A DNA stretch of 64,000 bases from Nannocystis exedens (GTDB taxonomy: Bacteria > Myxococcota_A > Polyangia > Nannocystales > Nannocystaceae): NCBI RefSeq assembly GCF_002343915.1, contig NZ_NETK01000001.1, positions 5,966,001 through 6,030,000 on the forward strand, written 5' to 3'. Below are positions 1 to 13,300 of the stretch, piece by piece (the first letter of the stretch is position 1; each line of letters opens with the position of its first letter). Position numbers and translations under genes: made by a program. The notes under the pieces are model-generated. The model made no database searches, was not told the DNA's origin, and was given only the letters and a program-made list of their open reading frames with translations.

Positions 1-146
1 CGCGTCAACTCACAAGTCCACGCCATTGCTGGGCACGGCAGCCCGTTCGGCGCTGCTCGGCGCGAGTAGCGCGTTTTCGCCCATGATGTCGGCGACACTT
101 CGCGAGCGCCGAGAAACGGCGCGAACGATCGCGCCGACGTGCAACC

Positions 147-175
147 TTGTCACCAGATGCCCCGCCCGTTATCAT
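147..175 (+). promoter_or_regulatory. sigma70-type promoter of the TPR lipoprotein gene
   Basis: TTGTCA at 147-152 and TATCAT at 170-175 are separated by 17 nt; each hexamer matches the housekeeping consensus at 5 of 6 positions. Transcription would start near 182, leaving a short leader with GGAAAGG (189-195) before the ATG at 202. The promoter overlaps the upstream GTG at 139, which argues against that codon as the start. Confidence 0.65.
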
Positions 176-201
176 CCGCACGCGATCCGGAAAGGTCTCT
201 G

Positions 202-1110
202 ATGCGTCGTCTCTCCCCTCTGGCCGCTCTCGTCGTCTCCTGCGCTGTCCTTCTCCCGGCCTGCAACGGCCTGGCGAGCCGTAACCGAGTCCAGGCGATC
301 AATCGGATGAACGAAGGCATCCAACTGTTCGACCGCAACAACACCGCCGGCGCCGAGAAGGCGATTCAGGACGCCATTCAGCTCGACCCGACCTACGCCG
401 CCGCGCATCACACCCTGGGCCAGATTTACAAGAAGCAGAACAAGCTGGTCGACGCCGAGAAGGCGTTCACGGGCGCGATCGACAACATGAAGGCCGAGCC
501 GCAGGCCGAGTACTGGTACGACCTCGGGGCCGTCCAGCAGGCCCAGGGCGAGGCCGACGGCGTGTCGTCGTCGGAGCGCGAGACCAAGTTCAACGCCGCG
601 ATCAACTCGTTCCAAGAGGCGCTGAAGCTCGACCCGAAGATGTACCGCGCCCACTACCGCACCGGCGTGCTGTACGAGAAGCTCGATCAGCCCGAGAAGG
701 CCGACGCCGCCTACCGCAAGACCATCGAGATCAAGCCCAGCTACAGCCCGGCGTTCGTCTCGCTCGGCAACATGTACATCGACTACGGCTTCGCCAACGT
801 GGCGATGGCGGTGCTCGATACCGGCGCGCAGATCAACGACAAGGACGCGCGCATGTGGAACGGCCTCGGCCGTGCGCACTTCGAGCTCGGCCAGATGAAA
901 GAGGCCATCGACGCCTACACGAAGGCCAAGGCCATCGATCCGGACGGCGCCGACGCGCTCTACGGCCTCGGCATGGCCTACGCCGAGCTCCGCCAGCGCA
1001 AGGAAGCCAAGGAGAACCTCGAGCTGTTCCTGGGCAAGGCCGGCGACGCCCGTCCCGACCTCATCAAGGCGGCGCGCGACACGGTCGCTCGCATGCAGGA
1101 CGTCATCTGA
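202..1110 (+). CDS. TPR-repeat lipoprotein
   Basis: A 302-residue exported lipoprotein. Residues 1-20 form a signal peptide ending in the lipobox LPAC, with Cys21 as the lipidation site. The rest is made of TPR helical hairpins (for example AIQDAIQLDPTYAAAHHTLG and FQEALKLDPKMYRAHYRTG), a scaffold for protein-protein contacts at the periplasmic face. The start at 202 is chosen over an in-frame GTG at 139 because it follows a good ribosome site and directly opens the signal peptide. TPR lipoproteins act as assembly factors for pili, secretins and gliding machines in myxobacteria; no particular one can be assigned here. The gene lies 273 nt before the giant TPR gene on the same strand, but each has its own candidate promoter. 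Confidence 0.88.
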   Translation: MRRLSPLAALVVSCAVLLPACNGLASRNRVQAINRMNEGIQLFDRNNTAGAEKAIQDAIQLDPTYAAAHHTLGQIYKKQNKLVDAEKAFTGAIDNMKAEPQAEYWYDLGAVQQAQGEADGVSSSERETKFNAAINSFQEALKLDPKMYRAHYRTGVLYEKLDQPEKADAAYRKTIEIKPSYSPAFVSLGNMYIDYGFANVAMAVLDTGAQINDKDARMWNGLGRAHFELGQMKEAIDAYTKAKAIDPDGADALYGLGMAYAELRQRKEAKENLELFLGKAGDARPDLIKAARDTVARMQDVI

Positions 1111-1215
1111 GCCCGAAATCGACGGTATCCGTGAGGCCAGGGCCCCGCGGTCCTTCGAGGACGGCTCGCCACCTCGACTTACGCGGCCCCCCAGGCCCGA
1201 CCTACCATCAGTTAC

Positions 1216-1233
1216 CCCGCGGCTCGCCGCGGG
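1216..1233 (+). terminator. possible hairpin after the TPR lipoprotein gene
   Basis: CCCGCGG-CTCG-CCGCGGG is a perfect 7-bp stem with a 4-nt loop, about 105 nt after the stop codon. No T-run follows, so termination is uncertain. Confidence 0.3.
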
Positions 1234-1296
1234 TGTCCCCCGTCGTGCGCACGGTGGGCCTACTCGGCCTGCCTGCGTTGAATCGTTCCGGACGCG

Positions 1297-1326
1297 TTGA
1301 ACGCTCGGCGAGGTGCGTGGTATATC
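1297..1326 (+). promoter_or_regulatory. candidate promoter of the giant TPR gene
   Basis: TTGAAC (1297-1302) and TATATC (1321-1326) are 18 nt apart, each matching 4 of 6 consensus bases, in a locally AT-richer stretch 58 nt before the ATG. GCGTTGAA occurs twice (near 1276 and 1295), a direct repeat one to two helical turns apart that could be a regulator site. Confidence 0.4.
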
Positions 1327-1383
1327 CGCCGTCTCCCGAGCCCGGGGTAATCCCCCGATAATGCTCAAAAAACAGGGTCTCAG

Positions 1384-4300
1384 ATGGAAGTAACGACGCG
1401 CATCAAGTCACGGCTCACCGAGGTCTCCGAGTGGAGCGGGGTGATCGACGAATCCGAGTCGCAGGCGAGCTCCGCCGGCACGCCTCAGGCGCAGTCCGCG
1501 GCGTTCTACCACCTCGCCCAGGCCTGCGAGGGATTGCTGCTCGACAAGGCCAAGGCGATGACGTTCTACCAGACGGCCGTCAAGCGCGACCGTGAGAACC
1601 TCAAGGCCCTGGAGTCGGCGCGCAAGATCTATCAGCAGATGGCCAACCTCGAGATGGTCACCAAGCTGATGGCGCTCGAGCTGCGTGCCAATCGCGACCC
1701 GAACCGGGCGCCGGCCCTGAATTACGCCTACGGTCGAGCGCTGCTCAACCTGCGGCAGGTCGATCAGGCGCGTCAGTACCTCGAGGCGGCGGCCAGCGCC
1801 GACGGCCGCAATCAAGAGTACCAGGACCGCTTCCAGGAGTCGCTGTACGACCGGAGCAACTGGCAGTTCGCGCTGCAGAACATCTGCTACAACCAGCTGA
1901 TCGCGTTGAGCGGCCAGGCTGACCCGCTGGCCGCCAACGTCGAGAACGGTGGCCACCAGCTGTCGGCGCTCTACCTCCGCACCGCGCGGATCTTGCAGCA
2001 AGAGGCGCCCGAAGACCCGCGCCTGTTGCCGCTGCTGTTCAAGGCCCTCGACGCCGATCCGAGCAACGACGAGGCCGGCTACATCGCCGAGACCCTGCTC
2101 GCCGCCGGCGGTCACCTTCAGCACATCCAGAAGCTGCAGGACCGCCGCGCCGCGCTCGAGCGCGAGCCGGACAAGAAGGTCGCGCTGCTGCGTCAGTTCG
2201 CGTTGATCTGGCAGGTGCGCCTCAACAACGCCGACATGGCGGCGTACTTCTTCCGCCAGGCGCTCGAGTACGCCTACTCGATCGGCACCAGCGTGCTCAA
2301 GGACGAGAACGACGCCGACTGGCACCTCGGCGCGTTCCACATGCTCAAGAAGGCCGCCGAGCGCACCGGCAACTCCGAGGGCCTCGTCGAGCTCGCCGCC
2401 CGCGGTCTGCAGGTCATCACCGACCCGACCGACGCGGCGCTGCTGGCCCTCCTCGGCGGTGAGATCGCGTGGAAGCAGCGCCAGGACGTCGAGAGCGCCC
2501 GCAGCTTGCTCGCCTACGCCGTCAATCAGGCGCCGCGTCACCCGATCCTCGTCGAGTTCACGCAGCAGTTCGGCGCCCTCGAGGCTCCGAGCAGCGACGC
2601 TGCCGAGCGGGCCGCCGCCGAGCGGGCCGAGGCCGAAGCCGCCGCGGCTCAGCGGGCCGCCGCCGAGCAGGCCGCCGCCGAGGACGCGGCGCGTGAGCGC
2701 GAGGCCGCCGAGCGTCTGGCGGCCGAGCAGGCCGCGGCCGAGCAGGCCGAGGCCGCCGAGCGAGCGGAGCGCGACCGCGTCGCGGCCGACCGCGCCGCCG
2801 CCGAGAAGGCCGAACGCGACCGCGCCGAGCGCGAGCGCATCGCCGCCGAGAAGGCCGCCGCCGCCGAGAAGGCCGCCGCCGAGAAGGCAGCGGCTGCCGA
2901 GAAGGCCGCTGCCGAGAAGGCCGAGCGCGAGCGCCTGGCCGCCGAGAAGGCCGCCGCCGACAAGGCCGAGCGCGAGCGCATCGCCGCCGAGCGGGCCGCC
3001 GCTGCCGAGAAGGCCGCCGCGGAGAAGGCCGAGAAGGCCGCCGCTGCCGAGCGGGCCGCCGCGGAGAAGGCCGCCGCCGAGAAGGCCGCCGCCGACAAGA
3101 TCGCCGCGGAGCTCGCCGCGATCCCGCCGGAGGGCGTCGAGATGCACGGCGAGATCTTCCTCCCCGAAGAGGTCCGGATCTACAACGCCGCCCGCACCGC
3201 CGAGGCCGCCGGTGGCGCCAAGGCGATCGACGCCTGGCGCGACGCGATGGGCAAGCTGCCGCAGAAGCGCTACCCGCGGACGCGCCTCAAGGAGCTCTAC
3301 GCCGAGGCCGGCAAGTGGAGCAACGTCGCCGACCTGCTGAAGGACGAGCTCAAGGGCGACCCGCACAAGGACCTCGAGCACACCAAGGCTTCGTACTGGC
3401 AACTGCTCGACATCTACCGCGACCACCTGCGTCAGCCCGGCCTCGTGGTCACCACGCTGGCCGCGTTCGAGAAGGTGCTCGAGGACGCCGGCGACACCGA
3501 GTCGCTGCTCAAGGTCGTCGAGACCCAGCAGAACCAGTTCGAGCAGATGAAGCGCTGGCCGGACTTGATCAGCAGGATCCGCCGCCGCGCCGAGCTGACC
3601 ACCGACCCGGTCGGCCGCACCGCCCTGCACCTCGAGGCCGGTCGCCTCTTCCTCGACAAGTTCAACAACCAGGCCGAGGCGATCAAGAGCTTCGAGTCGG
3701 TGCTCGAGGCCGACGAGTACAACGTCGAGGCGATCACCAAGCTCAAGGATCTGTACGCCAAGCGGCGCGACTGGGAGAAGCTCGTCCACGTCCAGCAGAA
3801 GGAGCTGACGCTGATCGAGAGCCCGGAGCAGCGCATGGAGCAGCTCCTCGACGTCGCTCGCACCGCGGTCTCGAAGATCAAGAAGAACCCGCTCTCGATC
3901 GAGCTGTGGAACCAGGTCCTGGCGATGGAGCCGACCCACCACGAGGCGCTCGAGCAGCTCGAGGGTCTCCTCGAGCGCGAGAAGGAGTGGGGCCAGCTCG
4001 CCGGCGTGCTGCGCACGCTCGCCGAGGTCGAGCACGACCCGGCCAAGAAGGCCAACTACCTCATCAAGCTCGGCTCGAACTACAGCGACAAGCTCGACGA
4101 CAACGCCAGCTCGATCAAGGCGTGGGAGCAGCTGTACCAGCTCGACCCCGAGAACCGCCGCGCCCAGGACGCCCTCAAGAAGCTCTACCTCGCCGTCGGC
4201 GACATGGAGAGCCTGCAGGAGTTCTACGCCAAGCAGGACAAGTGGGGCGAGTTCATCCGCGTGCTCGAGCGCGAGGCCGAGACCGCCGAGGGGGCGGCTC

Positions 4301-7300
4301 GCACCACGCTCTTGCTCAAGATCGCCGATCTGTACAAGACGCGCATGGACAAGGCCGACAAGGCCACCCGTGCCCTCGAGCGCGCGCTGTCGTTCGACGA
4401 CAACAACCTCACCGTCGCCGAGGCCCTGATCGACCTCTACGAGCAGGCGCACGACGAGCGGCACATCTCGGTGCCGTTGAAGATTCAGCTCAACCACAGC
4501 GAGGATCCGGCGCAGCGGCAGGCGCTGCTCCGCCGGCTCGCCGAGCTGGCCGAGCGCATCGGCCAGGACGAGGCGCTGGCGTTCTCCTACTACCGCCAGG
4601 CCTTCACCGAGGACCACACCCAGGCCGACACGCGCGAGCACCTGTTCCGCCTCGGCGAGTCGATCGGCGCCTGGACCGAGCAGATCGAGTCGCTGCGCGC
4701 CGCGATCGAGAAGTACGGCACCGACCCCGACAGCATCCCGCTGCGGCTCAAGCTGGCGGAGATCTACGAGAAGCGCTCGGGCGACCTCGAGGCCGCCCTC
4801 GCCGCCAACCAGGCGATCCTCGAGATCAACGCCGAGGAGCCGACCGCGCTCACCTCGCTCGAGCGGCTCTACCTCGCGCTCGGCCGCGAGGAGGACCTGC
4901 TCAACGTCCTCCGCACCAAGCTGTCGCTCGCCACGAACGACGACGACCGCCGCGCGATCCAGACCCGGATCGGCAGCATCCACGAGCAGCTCGGCCACGT
5001 CGACCAGGCCGTCACCGCCTACGAGGCCGTGCTCGCCACCGGCGTCGAGGACCCGGCCGTGCTCGCCGCCCTCGACCGCCTCTACCTCGGTCAGGGCAAG
5101 TGGACCGAGCTGGCCGACATCCTGCGCCGCGAGCTCGAGGTCACCGCGCCCGACGAGGTCGAGGCCCGCGCGACCCTGCTGCTCCGTCTCGGCATCGTCC
5201 AGCAGGACAAGCTGAACTCGGCGCCCGACGCCGTCGACCTGTTCCGCCAGGTCCTCGACGTCGACGCCGCCAACGAGGAGGCGCGCAAGCGGCTCGAGGG
5301 CTACCTCGAGGACGACGCGCTCAAGACCACGGTGGCCGGCATCCTGCTCCCGGTCTACGAGCGCCTGCTCGACTGGCCGAAGATGGTCCAGACGCTCGAG
5401 ATCCAGGTCGCCGCGGCCGGCACCGTCGACGAGCGCGTGGGCCTGCTGCTGCAGATCGGCGCCATCCTGGCCAACAACATCGGCAACACCACGGCGGCGT
5501 TCGACGCCTACAGCCGCGCGTTCCGCCAGGACCCGCGCAACGAGGCCGCGCAGGTCGAGCTCGAGAAGCTCGCCCACCTCGAGAACCGCTACGCCGACTA
5601 CGCCGCGCTGTTCGAGGAGGCGGTCGCCGGCGACCTGCCGAGCGACCTGCAGCGCACCCTTCTGATGCGCCTGGCCGGCCTGTACGACCAGCGCCTCGGC
5701 AACGCGCCCAAGGCGATCGAGAACTTCAAGAAGGCGCTCGAGGTCGACGCCGACAACGTCGAGGCCCTCGAGGCGCTCGAGAAGCTCTACAGCCGCGACC
5801 AGAACTGGGGCGAGCTGCTCGGCGTGTACCGCAGCCAGATCCCGCTGACCAACGACGGCGGCAAGCGGCAGGAGCTGCGGTTCCGCATCGCCTACCTGCA
5901 GGACGAGATGCTCGGCCAGAAGGAGGAGGCGATTGCGACTTACAACGAGATCCTCGCCGACGAGTTCGAGAACCTGCAGGCGATCGTCGCCCTCGACCGG
6001 CTCTACCTCGCGCGCGGCGCGTGGACCGAGCTGGCCGAGAACCTCGAGCGTCAGCTGACGCTGTCGACCGACCCGGACAAGCAGATCGAGCTCAACCTCC
6101 GCCTCGGCGACCTGCGCCTCACCAAGCTCGACCAGGCCGGTCAGGCCGTCGAGACCTACCACCGCGTGCTCGCGCTCGACGCCGGCAACGCCACCGCCCT
6201 CGGCGCCCTCGAGACGCTGCTGACCCACGAGCAGCAGCAGCTCACGGTCGCCAAGACCCTCGAGCCGTTCTACCGCGTCAACAACAACTGGCCGCGGCTG
6301 ATCCAGGCGTACGAGATCATGGTGACGCACGCCTCCGACGCCGAGGAGAAGATCGGCCTCCTGCACCGGATCGCCGAGCTGTACGAGATCGCGGGCGAGG
6401 AGCAGGGCAAGGCGTTCGACGCCCTCGGTCGCGCCTTCAAGGTCGACCCGAGCAACGCCACCACGCAGGAGCGGCTCGAGACGCTGGCCCGCCAGCTAGG
6501 CGACTACCCGCGCCTTGTCGCCCTCTACGACGAGTCGATCCCCGACATCGTCGACGACGCGCTCATCATCCGCCTGCTGGTGAAGATCGCCCAGATCTAC
6601 GAGCTCGTGATCGAGGACCCGGCCAAGGCCGCCGCGAGCTACGAGCGGATCCTGGGCGTCGACCCCGGCAACTTCGAGGCCGTCGACGCGCTCATCAACC
6701 TCCACCTCAAGAACTCGAACTTCAGCTCGCTGGTCGAGGCGGTGGTGCGCAAGTCGGAGATGGTCACCGAGGTCGCCGACCGAAAGGCGCTCCTCCTCTA
6801 TGCCGCGCAGACGCGCGAGACGGCGATGGAGGATCCGGCCGGCGCGATCGCCCTGTACCAGCAGGTCCTCGCGCTCGACGACGCCGACGCCTCGGCGCTC
6901 GACGCCCTCGCCAAGCTGTTCACGCAGACCGAGGCGTGGGAGAACCTCAAGGACATCTACCGCCGCAAGACCGAGCTGGCGGAGAGCCCCGAGCACCGGC
7001 GCTACTGGCTGCACCAGCTCGGCCCGATCTACGACGAGAAGCTCAAGGACGTCGAGCAGGCGATCGAGACCTACCGCGCCATCCTCGACCTCGAGCCGGC
7101 CGACTACGACGCCATCCAGGCGCTCGACCGCCTCTACGGGCAGGCCGAGCGCTGGCAGGACCAGCTCGGGATCCTCGAGCGGGCCGTCGAGGTCGCGCCG
7201 CAGCGCGACGAAAAGACCGCGCTGCGTCACCGGATCGGCGGGCTCTACGAGACCCAGCTGGCCGACATCGTCCGCGCCGTCGAGGCCTACCGCGACACCC

Positions 7301-10300
7301 TCGCGCACGCCCCCGACCACGCGCCGACGATCGCCGCGCTCGACCGCATCGTCCACGGCGAGGACCAGCCGATGCTGGCCGCCGAGGTCCTGGCGCCGTT
7401 CTACAACCAGCTCGCCGAGTGGGAGAAGCTGGTCGACATCTACGAGGTGATGGTCAAGCAGGTCCAGGATCCTGCGCAGCAGATCGAGCTGCTGCACCAG
7501 ATCGCCGCGATCCACGAGCGGCAGCTGCAGCAGTTCGAGCAGGCGTTCGCCGCCTACGCCCGCGCGCTGGTGATCGAGCCGACCCACGAGCCCACGCTGG
7601 GTCAGCTCCACCGCCTCGCCGAGGTCACGGGCGACCACGAGAAGCTCGCCGGCCTGCTGGCCGAGCAGGCCGCCGCGATCCCCGATCCGGCGACCAAGGT
7701 CGGCATGCTGCACCGCCTCGCGGTCGTGCTCGAGACCAAGCTGAACCGCATCGACGACGCCATCGAGCGCTACCTGGCGATCCTCGACATCGACGGTGAG
7801 AACCGTGATGCCATCGCCCAGCTCGACCGCATCTACACCGGGCTCGAGCGCTGGCAGCCGCTGGTCGAGAACCTGCGCCGGCAGATCGGCATTACCGCGG
7901 ACGAGCAGGAGATCATCGCCCTGCAGTACCGCATGGGCCAGATCTACCAGAACAACATCCAGGACCTGCCGAAGGCCATCGAGGCCTACCGGACGATCCT
8001 CGAGATCGACCCCGACAGCTCGGCCACGCAGGCGACGCTCGAGCTCATCTTCGCCGAGGGCGAGCACCAGAACGAGATCGCCTCGATCCTCGAGCCGCTG
8101 TATCAGGCGTCGCGCAACTGGGACGCGCTGATCAAGCTCGCGGACGTCAAGCTGAACGCCACCGCCGACACCGCGGAGCGGCTGCAGATCATCGAGAACA
8201 CCGCGCAGATCTGCGAGCAGCAGCTGGGCGACGCCGGCACGGCCTACTACTGGTGGCTGCGCGCGTACATGGACGACCCGCTGAGCGAGCGCGTCGCCGA
8301 GGAGATCGAGCGCCTCGCCGAGCTCACCCAGGAGTGGGGCTTCATCGTCGACGTCGGCGAGCAGATCCTCGAGAACCAGGGCCTGGCGCAGGACGCTCGC
8401 GTGGCCGTGCTCAGTCGTTCGGGCCAGGTCCTCGAGACCAGGCTCGGCGACCGCGCCCGCGCCATCGAGGTCTACAACCGGCTGCTCGCGCTGGTGCCCG
8501 ACCACGCCGAGGGGCTGCAGGCGCTCGACCGCCTGTACACCCAGACCGGCCGCTGGGAGGAGCTCGCCGAGATCCTGCAGCGCCGGATCCAGGCGACCAT
8601 GGACGGCGAGGTCCTCGTCGACCTCGAGATGCGCCTCGCCGCCGCCTTCGAGCAGTGGCTGGCCAACCCCGAGGCGGCGATCGCCGCCTACAACCGCGCC
8701 CTCGACATCGACGGCAACAACCTCCGCGCCCTCGAGCGGCTCGAGGCCCTGTACCTCAGCGCCGCCCGCTGGGAGGACCTGTACAAGACGTACGAGCGCA
8801 CCGCGGCGATCGCCAACACCGACGAGGACACCGCGGCCTGCTACCAGCGCATGGCGAAGATCGCGGCCGAGGCCCTGAATCGGGAGGAGACCGCCGTCGA
8901 GCTGTGGGGCAAGGTGCTCGAGCTGCGCGGCGAGGACCCGCTCGCGCTGGGCGAGCTGGCCGTGCTGCACGAGCGCTCGCAGCGGTGGGACGAGCTCGCC
9001 GAGGTGCTCGAGCGGCAGGTGTTCGCGGTCGAGGACGCGAACCAGAAGGTTGCGATCTACCAGCAGCTCGCCCACGTCTACGGCGACAAGCTGGGCAAGG
9101 AGCGCAACAGCCTCGACGCGTGGCTCAACGCCCGCGAGCTCAACGGCCGTGACCTCGACACGCTGACCGCGCTCCACGCGATCTACCAGCGCAACGAGTC
9201 GTGGGTGGAGCTCAACGACGTGCTCTCGAACCTGATCGAGCTCGGCCCGGGTATCCTCGGCACGGAGCAGCTCCGCGCCTACTACGCCCAGGTCGGCCGG
9301 ATCCAGGCCGAGTACCTCATGGACACCCAGGCCGCGATCGCCGCCTGGCGCCACGTCCTCGAGCTCGAGCCGAGCAGCCTCGAGGCGCTGGCAGCGCTCG
9401 AGCGCCTGCACAGCAGCGAGGCCAGCTGGGACGAGGTCATCCGCGTCCTCGAGAAGAAGCGCAAGGTCGTCGAGTCGGCGCCCGAGAAGATCGACGTGCT
9501 CATGCAGATCGCCGCGATCTGGGAGCAGCAGCTCGGCAACAAGACCGAGGCGGCCGGCGCCTACCTCGAGATCCTCGACCTCGACCAGGCCTACATGCCG
9601 GCCCACGAGGCGCTGGAGACCATCTACCGCGAGACCGAGGCGTGGGGCGAGCTCATCGAGCTCTACCTGCGGCAGGTCGAGATCTTCGACGACGCCAAGT
9701 TCAAGGTCTCGACCTACCAGAAGATGGCCAAGGTCTTCGAGGAGAACCAGGGCGACCCGGACAACGCCTTCGAGGTCCTCAAGTACGCGTTCAACATCGA
9801 CTACGCCAACGAGGACACCTCGCGCGAGCTCGAGCGCCTCGCCACCCAGGCCAACAAGTGGGGCGAGCTGCTCAACGAGTACAACGGCATCGTCCGCTCG
9901 ATCCCCGACAAGAGCGAGCAGGCCGAGCTGTGGGTGAAGATCGGCCGCTGGTACGGCGAGCACCTCAACCGCGTCGACTACGGCCTCAAGTCGCTCGAGG
10001 AGGCGCTGAAGCTCAACGCCAACAACATCAACGCGCTGCGCGAGCAGGCCGGCTTCTACCGGCGCGCGATGAACAACGTCGAGCTGGCCAAGACGCTGGC
10101 GCGGATCGTCCCGCTCGAGACCGACCCGAACATCCAGGTCCGCACGCTGACGCAGCTGGCGGAGGTCCAGGACGGCGGGCTCGGTGACATCCCGGCGGCG
10201 ATCGAGAGCTACCGCAAGGTGCTCGAGATCGACGGCGAGAACATCAACGCCCTCGACGCGCTGGCTCGGCTGCACCAGAACCAGGGTCAGTGGCAGGACC

Positions 10301-13300
10301 TCGTCGGCGTGCTCGAGCGGCGCGTCGGCACCCTCGACGAGCCGGAGCAGGTCATCGCCCTGCGCAAGCGGATCGGCGGGGTCCAGGAGGGTCAGCTCGG
10401 CGACGCGGCGGCGGCGATCGAGACCTATCGCAGCATCGTCGACAGCGAGCCGGGCGACCGCGAGGCCCTGGCCGCGCTCGAGCGCCTGTACCTGGCGGGC
10501 GGCAACGTCCCCCAGTACCTCGGCGTCCTCGAGGCCGAGCTCGACACCACCACCGTGCGCGACGAGCAGATCGCGATCTACGACCGCATGGCGGCCGCGC
10601 ACGTCAACCTGGCGCAGGACCCGGCGCGGGCGGCCGAGGCGTTGGAGAAGATCCTCCTCCTCGACAAGTACCGCGACCCGACCTACCGCCAGCTCGAGGA
10701 CCTGTACACCAGGCTCGAGAAGTGGACCGAGCTGGTCGAGACCTACCGCAACCACATCGCGGTCACCACGGCGCCCGCCGCCAAGGTCGACCTGCTGGTG
10801 GCGATGGCGCAGGTCTACGAGAAGCAGATCCAGGACATCGACCGCGCGATCGAGACCTACAGCGAGATCCTCGAGCTCAACCCGCAGCACTTCGACTCTG
10901 CGGTCACGCTCGCTCGCCTGCAGGAGCAGATCGAGGACTGGCCGGCCGCGCTCAAGACGTTGGCGCGCCTGGTCGAGCTGTCGCGCGACCCGGCGGTCCG
11001 CGTGCAGCACCTGACCCGCATGGGCCAGGTCTACCAGGAGAAGCTGGGCCAGCTCGACGAGGCCGAGCGGCGCCTGACGCAGGCGACCGAGATCGACCCG
11101 GGCTACGTGCCGGCGATCGTCAGCCTGGCGGAGCTGTACAAGGGCCGGCGCGACTGGCTCAAGGCGGCCCGCAACCTCGAGGCGGCGTTCGGCTACTCGA
11201 ACACCAAGCTCGAGAAGATCGCGCTCGCGGCCGAGGCCGGCTTCATCTACTACGAGGAGCTCGAGAACAAGGAGAAGGCCGTCGCGCTGTTCGCCGAGGT
11301 GCTCAAGCTCGATCCGGAGCACGTCAAGGTCGGCCGCGTAATCGGCCAGATCTACTACGACGAGGGTCGCTTCGCCGACGCCGACCCGATCTTCGACGTC
11401 CTCACCCGCAAGGCCGACCAGCTCGGCCTGGGCGACCAGGACCAGCGCGACCTCTACCTGCGAGCGGCCAAGGTCGCCCGCAAGCTGGGCAACAGCGACA
11501 AGGCCCTGAAGCAGTACAAGCGCGCCTACGACATCGACGCGACCAACCGCGAGGTGCTCGTCGGCATGGCCGACCTGCTGTTCGAGAAGGAGGACTGGGA
11601 GAAGGCGTTCAAGCTGTACCAGACGATCCTGGTCCAGCACCGCGACACCCAGAGCTCGTCCGAGACGGTGCTCGTCTACTACCGCCTCGGCATGATCAAG
11701 AAGCGGCAGAACGAGCCGCGGAAGGCGCTCAACTACCTCGAGAAGGCGCTCGAGGTGGACCCGCACGACCTCGCCACCCTGAACGCGGTCATCGAGCTGC
11801 AGACGGGCGCGGGCGACTGGGAGGGCGTCATCCAGGCCAAGCGGGCCATGATCGACGTGGCCGCCACCGGCGACGCGCAGGCGGCGATCTACAACGAGAT
11901 CGGCAAGCTGTACCTCGAGAAGCTCGGGAACTGGCAGAAGGCGGCGGCGGCCTACCAGAACGCCCTCGACCTGCAGCCGAAGGACTACCCGCTGCTGCAC
12001 ACGTTGCTGGACATCTACACCCGCAACAAGCAGTGGGAGGAGTCGGTCCGGATCATCGACCGCATCGTCGAGATCGAGAAGGACCCGAAGCGGCGCTCGA
12101 AGTACAACTACACCGCGGCGGTGCTGCTCCGCGACGAGCTCAAGGCCCACGACGAGTCGATCGACCGCTTCAACGCGGTGCTCGACGACGACCCGACGTA
12201 CCTGAAGGCGTTCCAGGCGATCGACGCGATGGTCACCAAGTCGAAGGACTGGAAGACCCTCGAGCGCTCGTACCGGAAGATGCTGAAGCGGCTCCCGGCC
12301 GACGGCATGGGCGACCTGAAGATCACCCTGTGGTCGAACCTCGCGGAGATCTACCGGACGCGCCTGAAGGACTTCAAGGCGGCCACCGCGGCCTTCGAAG
12401 TCGCGGCCAAGCTCGACCCGGGCAACACCGAGCGGCACTACCTGCTGGCCGAGCTCTACGAGGCGCTCATGCAGGACAACCCGCAGGAGTACGCCACGCA
12501 GGCGGTCAAGGAGCACCAGATCCTCATCGCCCAGGAGCCCTTCCGGTACGAGAGCTACCACGCGCTCTTCAACATCTACCGGAAGAGCAACCAGTTCGAT
12601 AAGGCCTACTGCCTGGCGCGGACGCTGGTGTTCCTCAAGCAGGCCACGCCCGAGGAGCAGCAGATCCACGACAAGTACGCCACGAACGAGTTCCGGCAGG
12701 CGCGTCAGCGGCTCTCGGAGGAGATCCTCCGCCGCCACGTGTTCCACCCGGACGAGGACCTGTACCTGACCGGCATCCTCGGCTCGATCGCCCCGGCGAT
12801 CGCGGCCTGGCGCGCCAACCCGCTGCCCGCGTACCTCAAGCCCAACGAGCGCACGGACATCAACACCGACCCCGCGCCGGTGTCGCGCATGGCGAAGTAC
12901 GTCATGCAGCTGCTCAACGTCGGCCAGCCGGACCTCTACCTCCGGCCGGAAGACCCGGGCGACGTCTCGCTGATCAACGCGCAGCGCGACGGCCGCGTCC
13001 ACCCGACGATGGTCGTGTTCCAGAACCTGCTCAAGGGCAAGAACGAGAAGCACCTCGCCTTCGCCCTCGGCCGGTACATGTCCGACCTCTACCTGCCGCA
13101 CTACGCCTACGTCGCGCTCGACCGCTCGCCGCAGAACCTCAAGCAGGTGTTCCTCGCCTGCATGCACATGTGCGACATGGAGACCGGCGGCAACCGCCAG
13201 GAGCTCGACCAGATCGCCCGCGAGATCCTGTCGCGCCTCCCGGCCAACGCCCGCGACCAGATGCGCAGCCTCATGCGCCGCTTCGTCGAGGCCGGCGGCT

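Noticed and set aside
139..201. Upstream GTG start for the TPR lipoprotein
   Set aside because: The best promoter (147-175) overlaps it, and the signal peptide begins at 202.
2649..3098. Ala/Ser-rich frame on the minus strand inside the giant gene
   Set aside because: It is the reverse reading of the AAEKA repeat; low complexity with no support.
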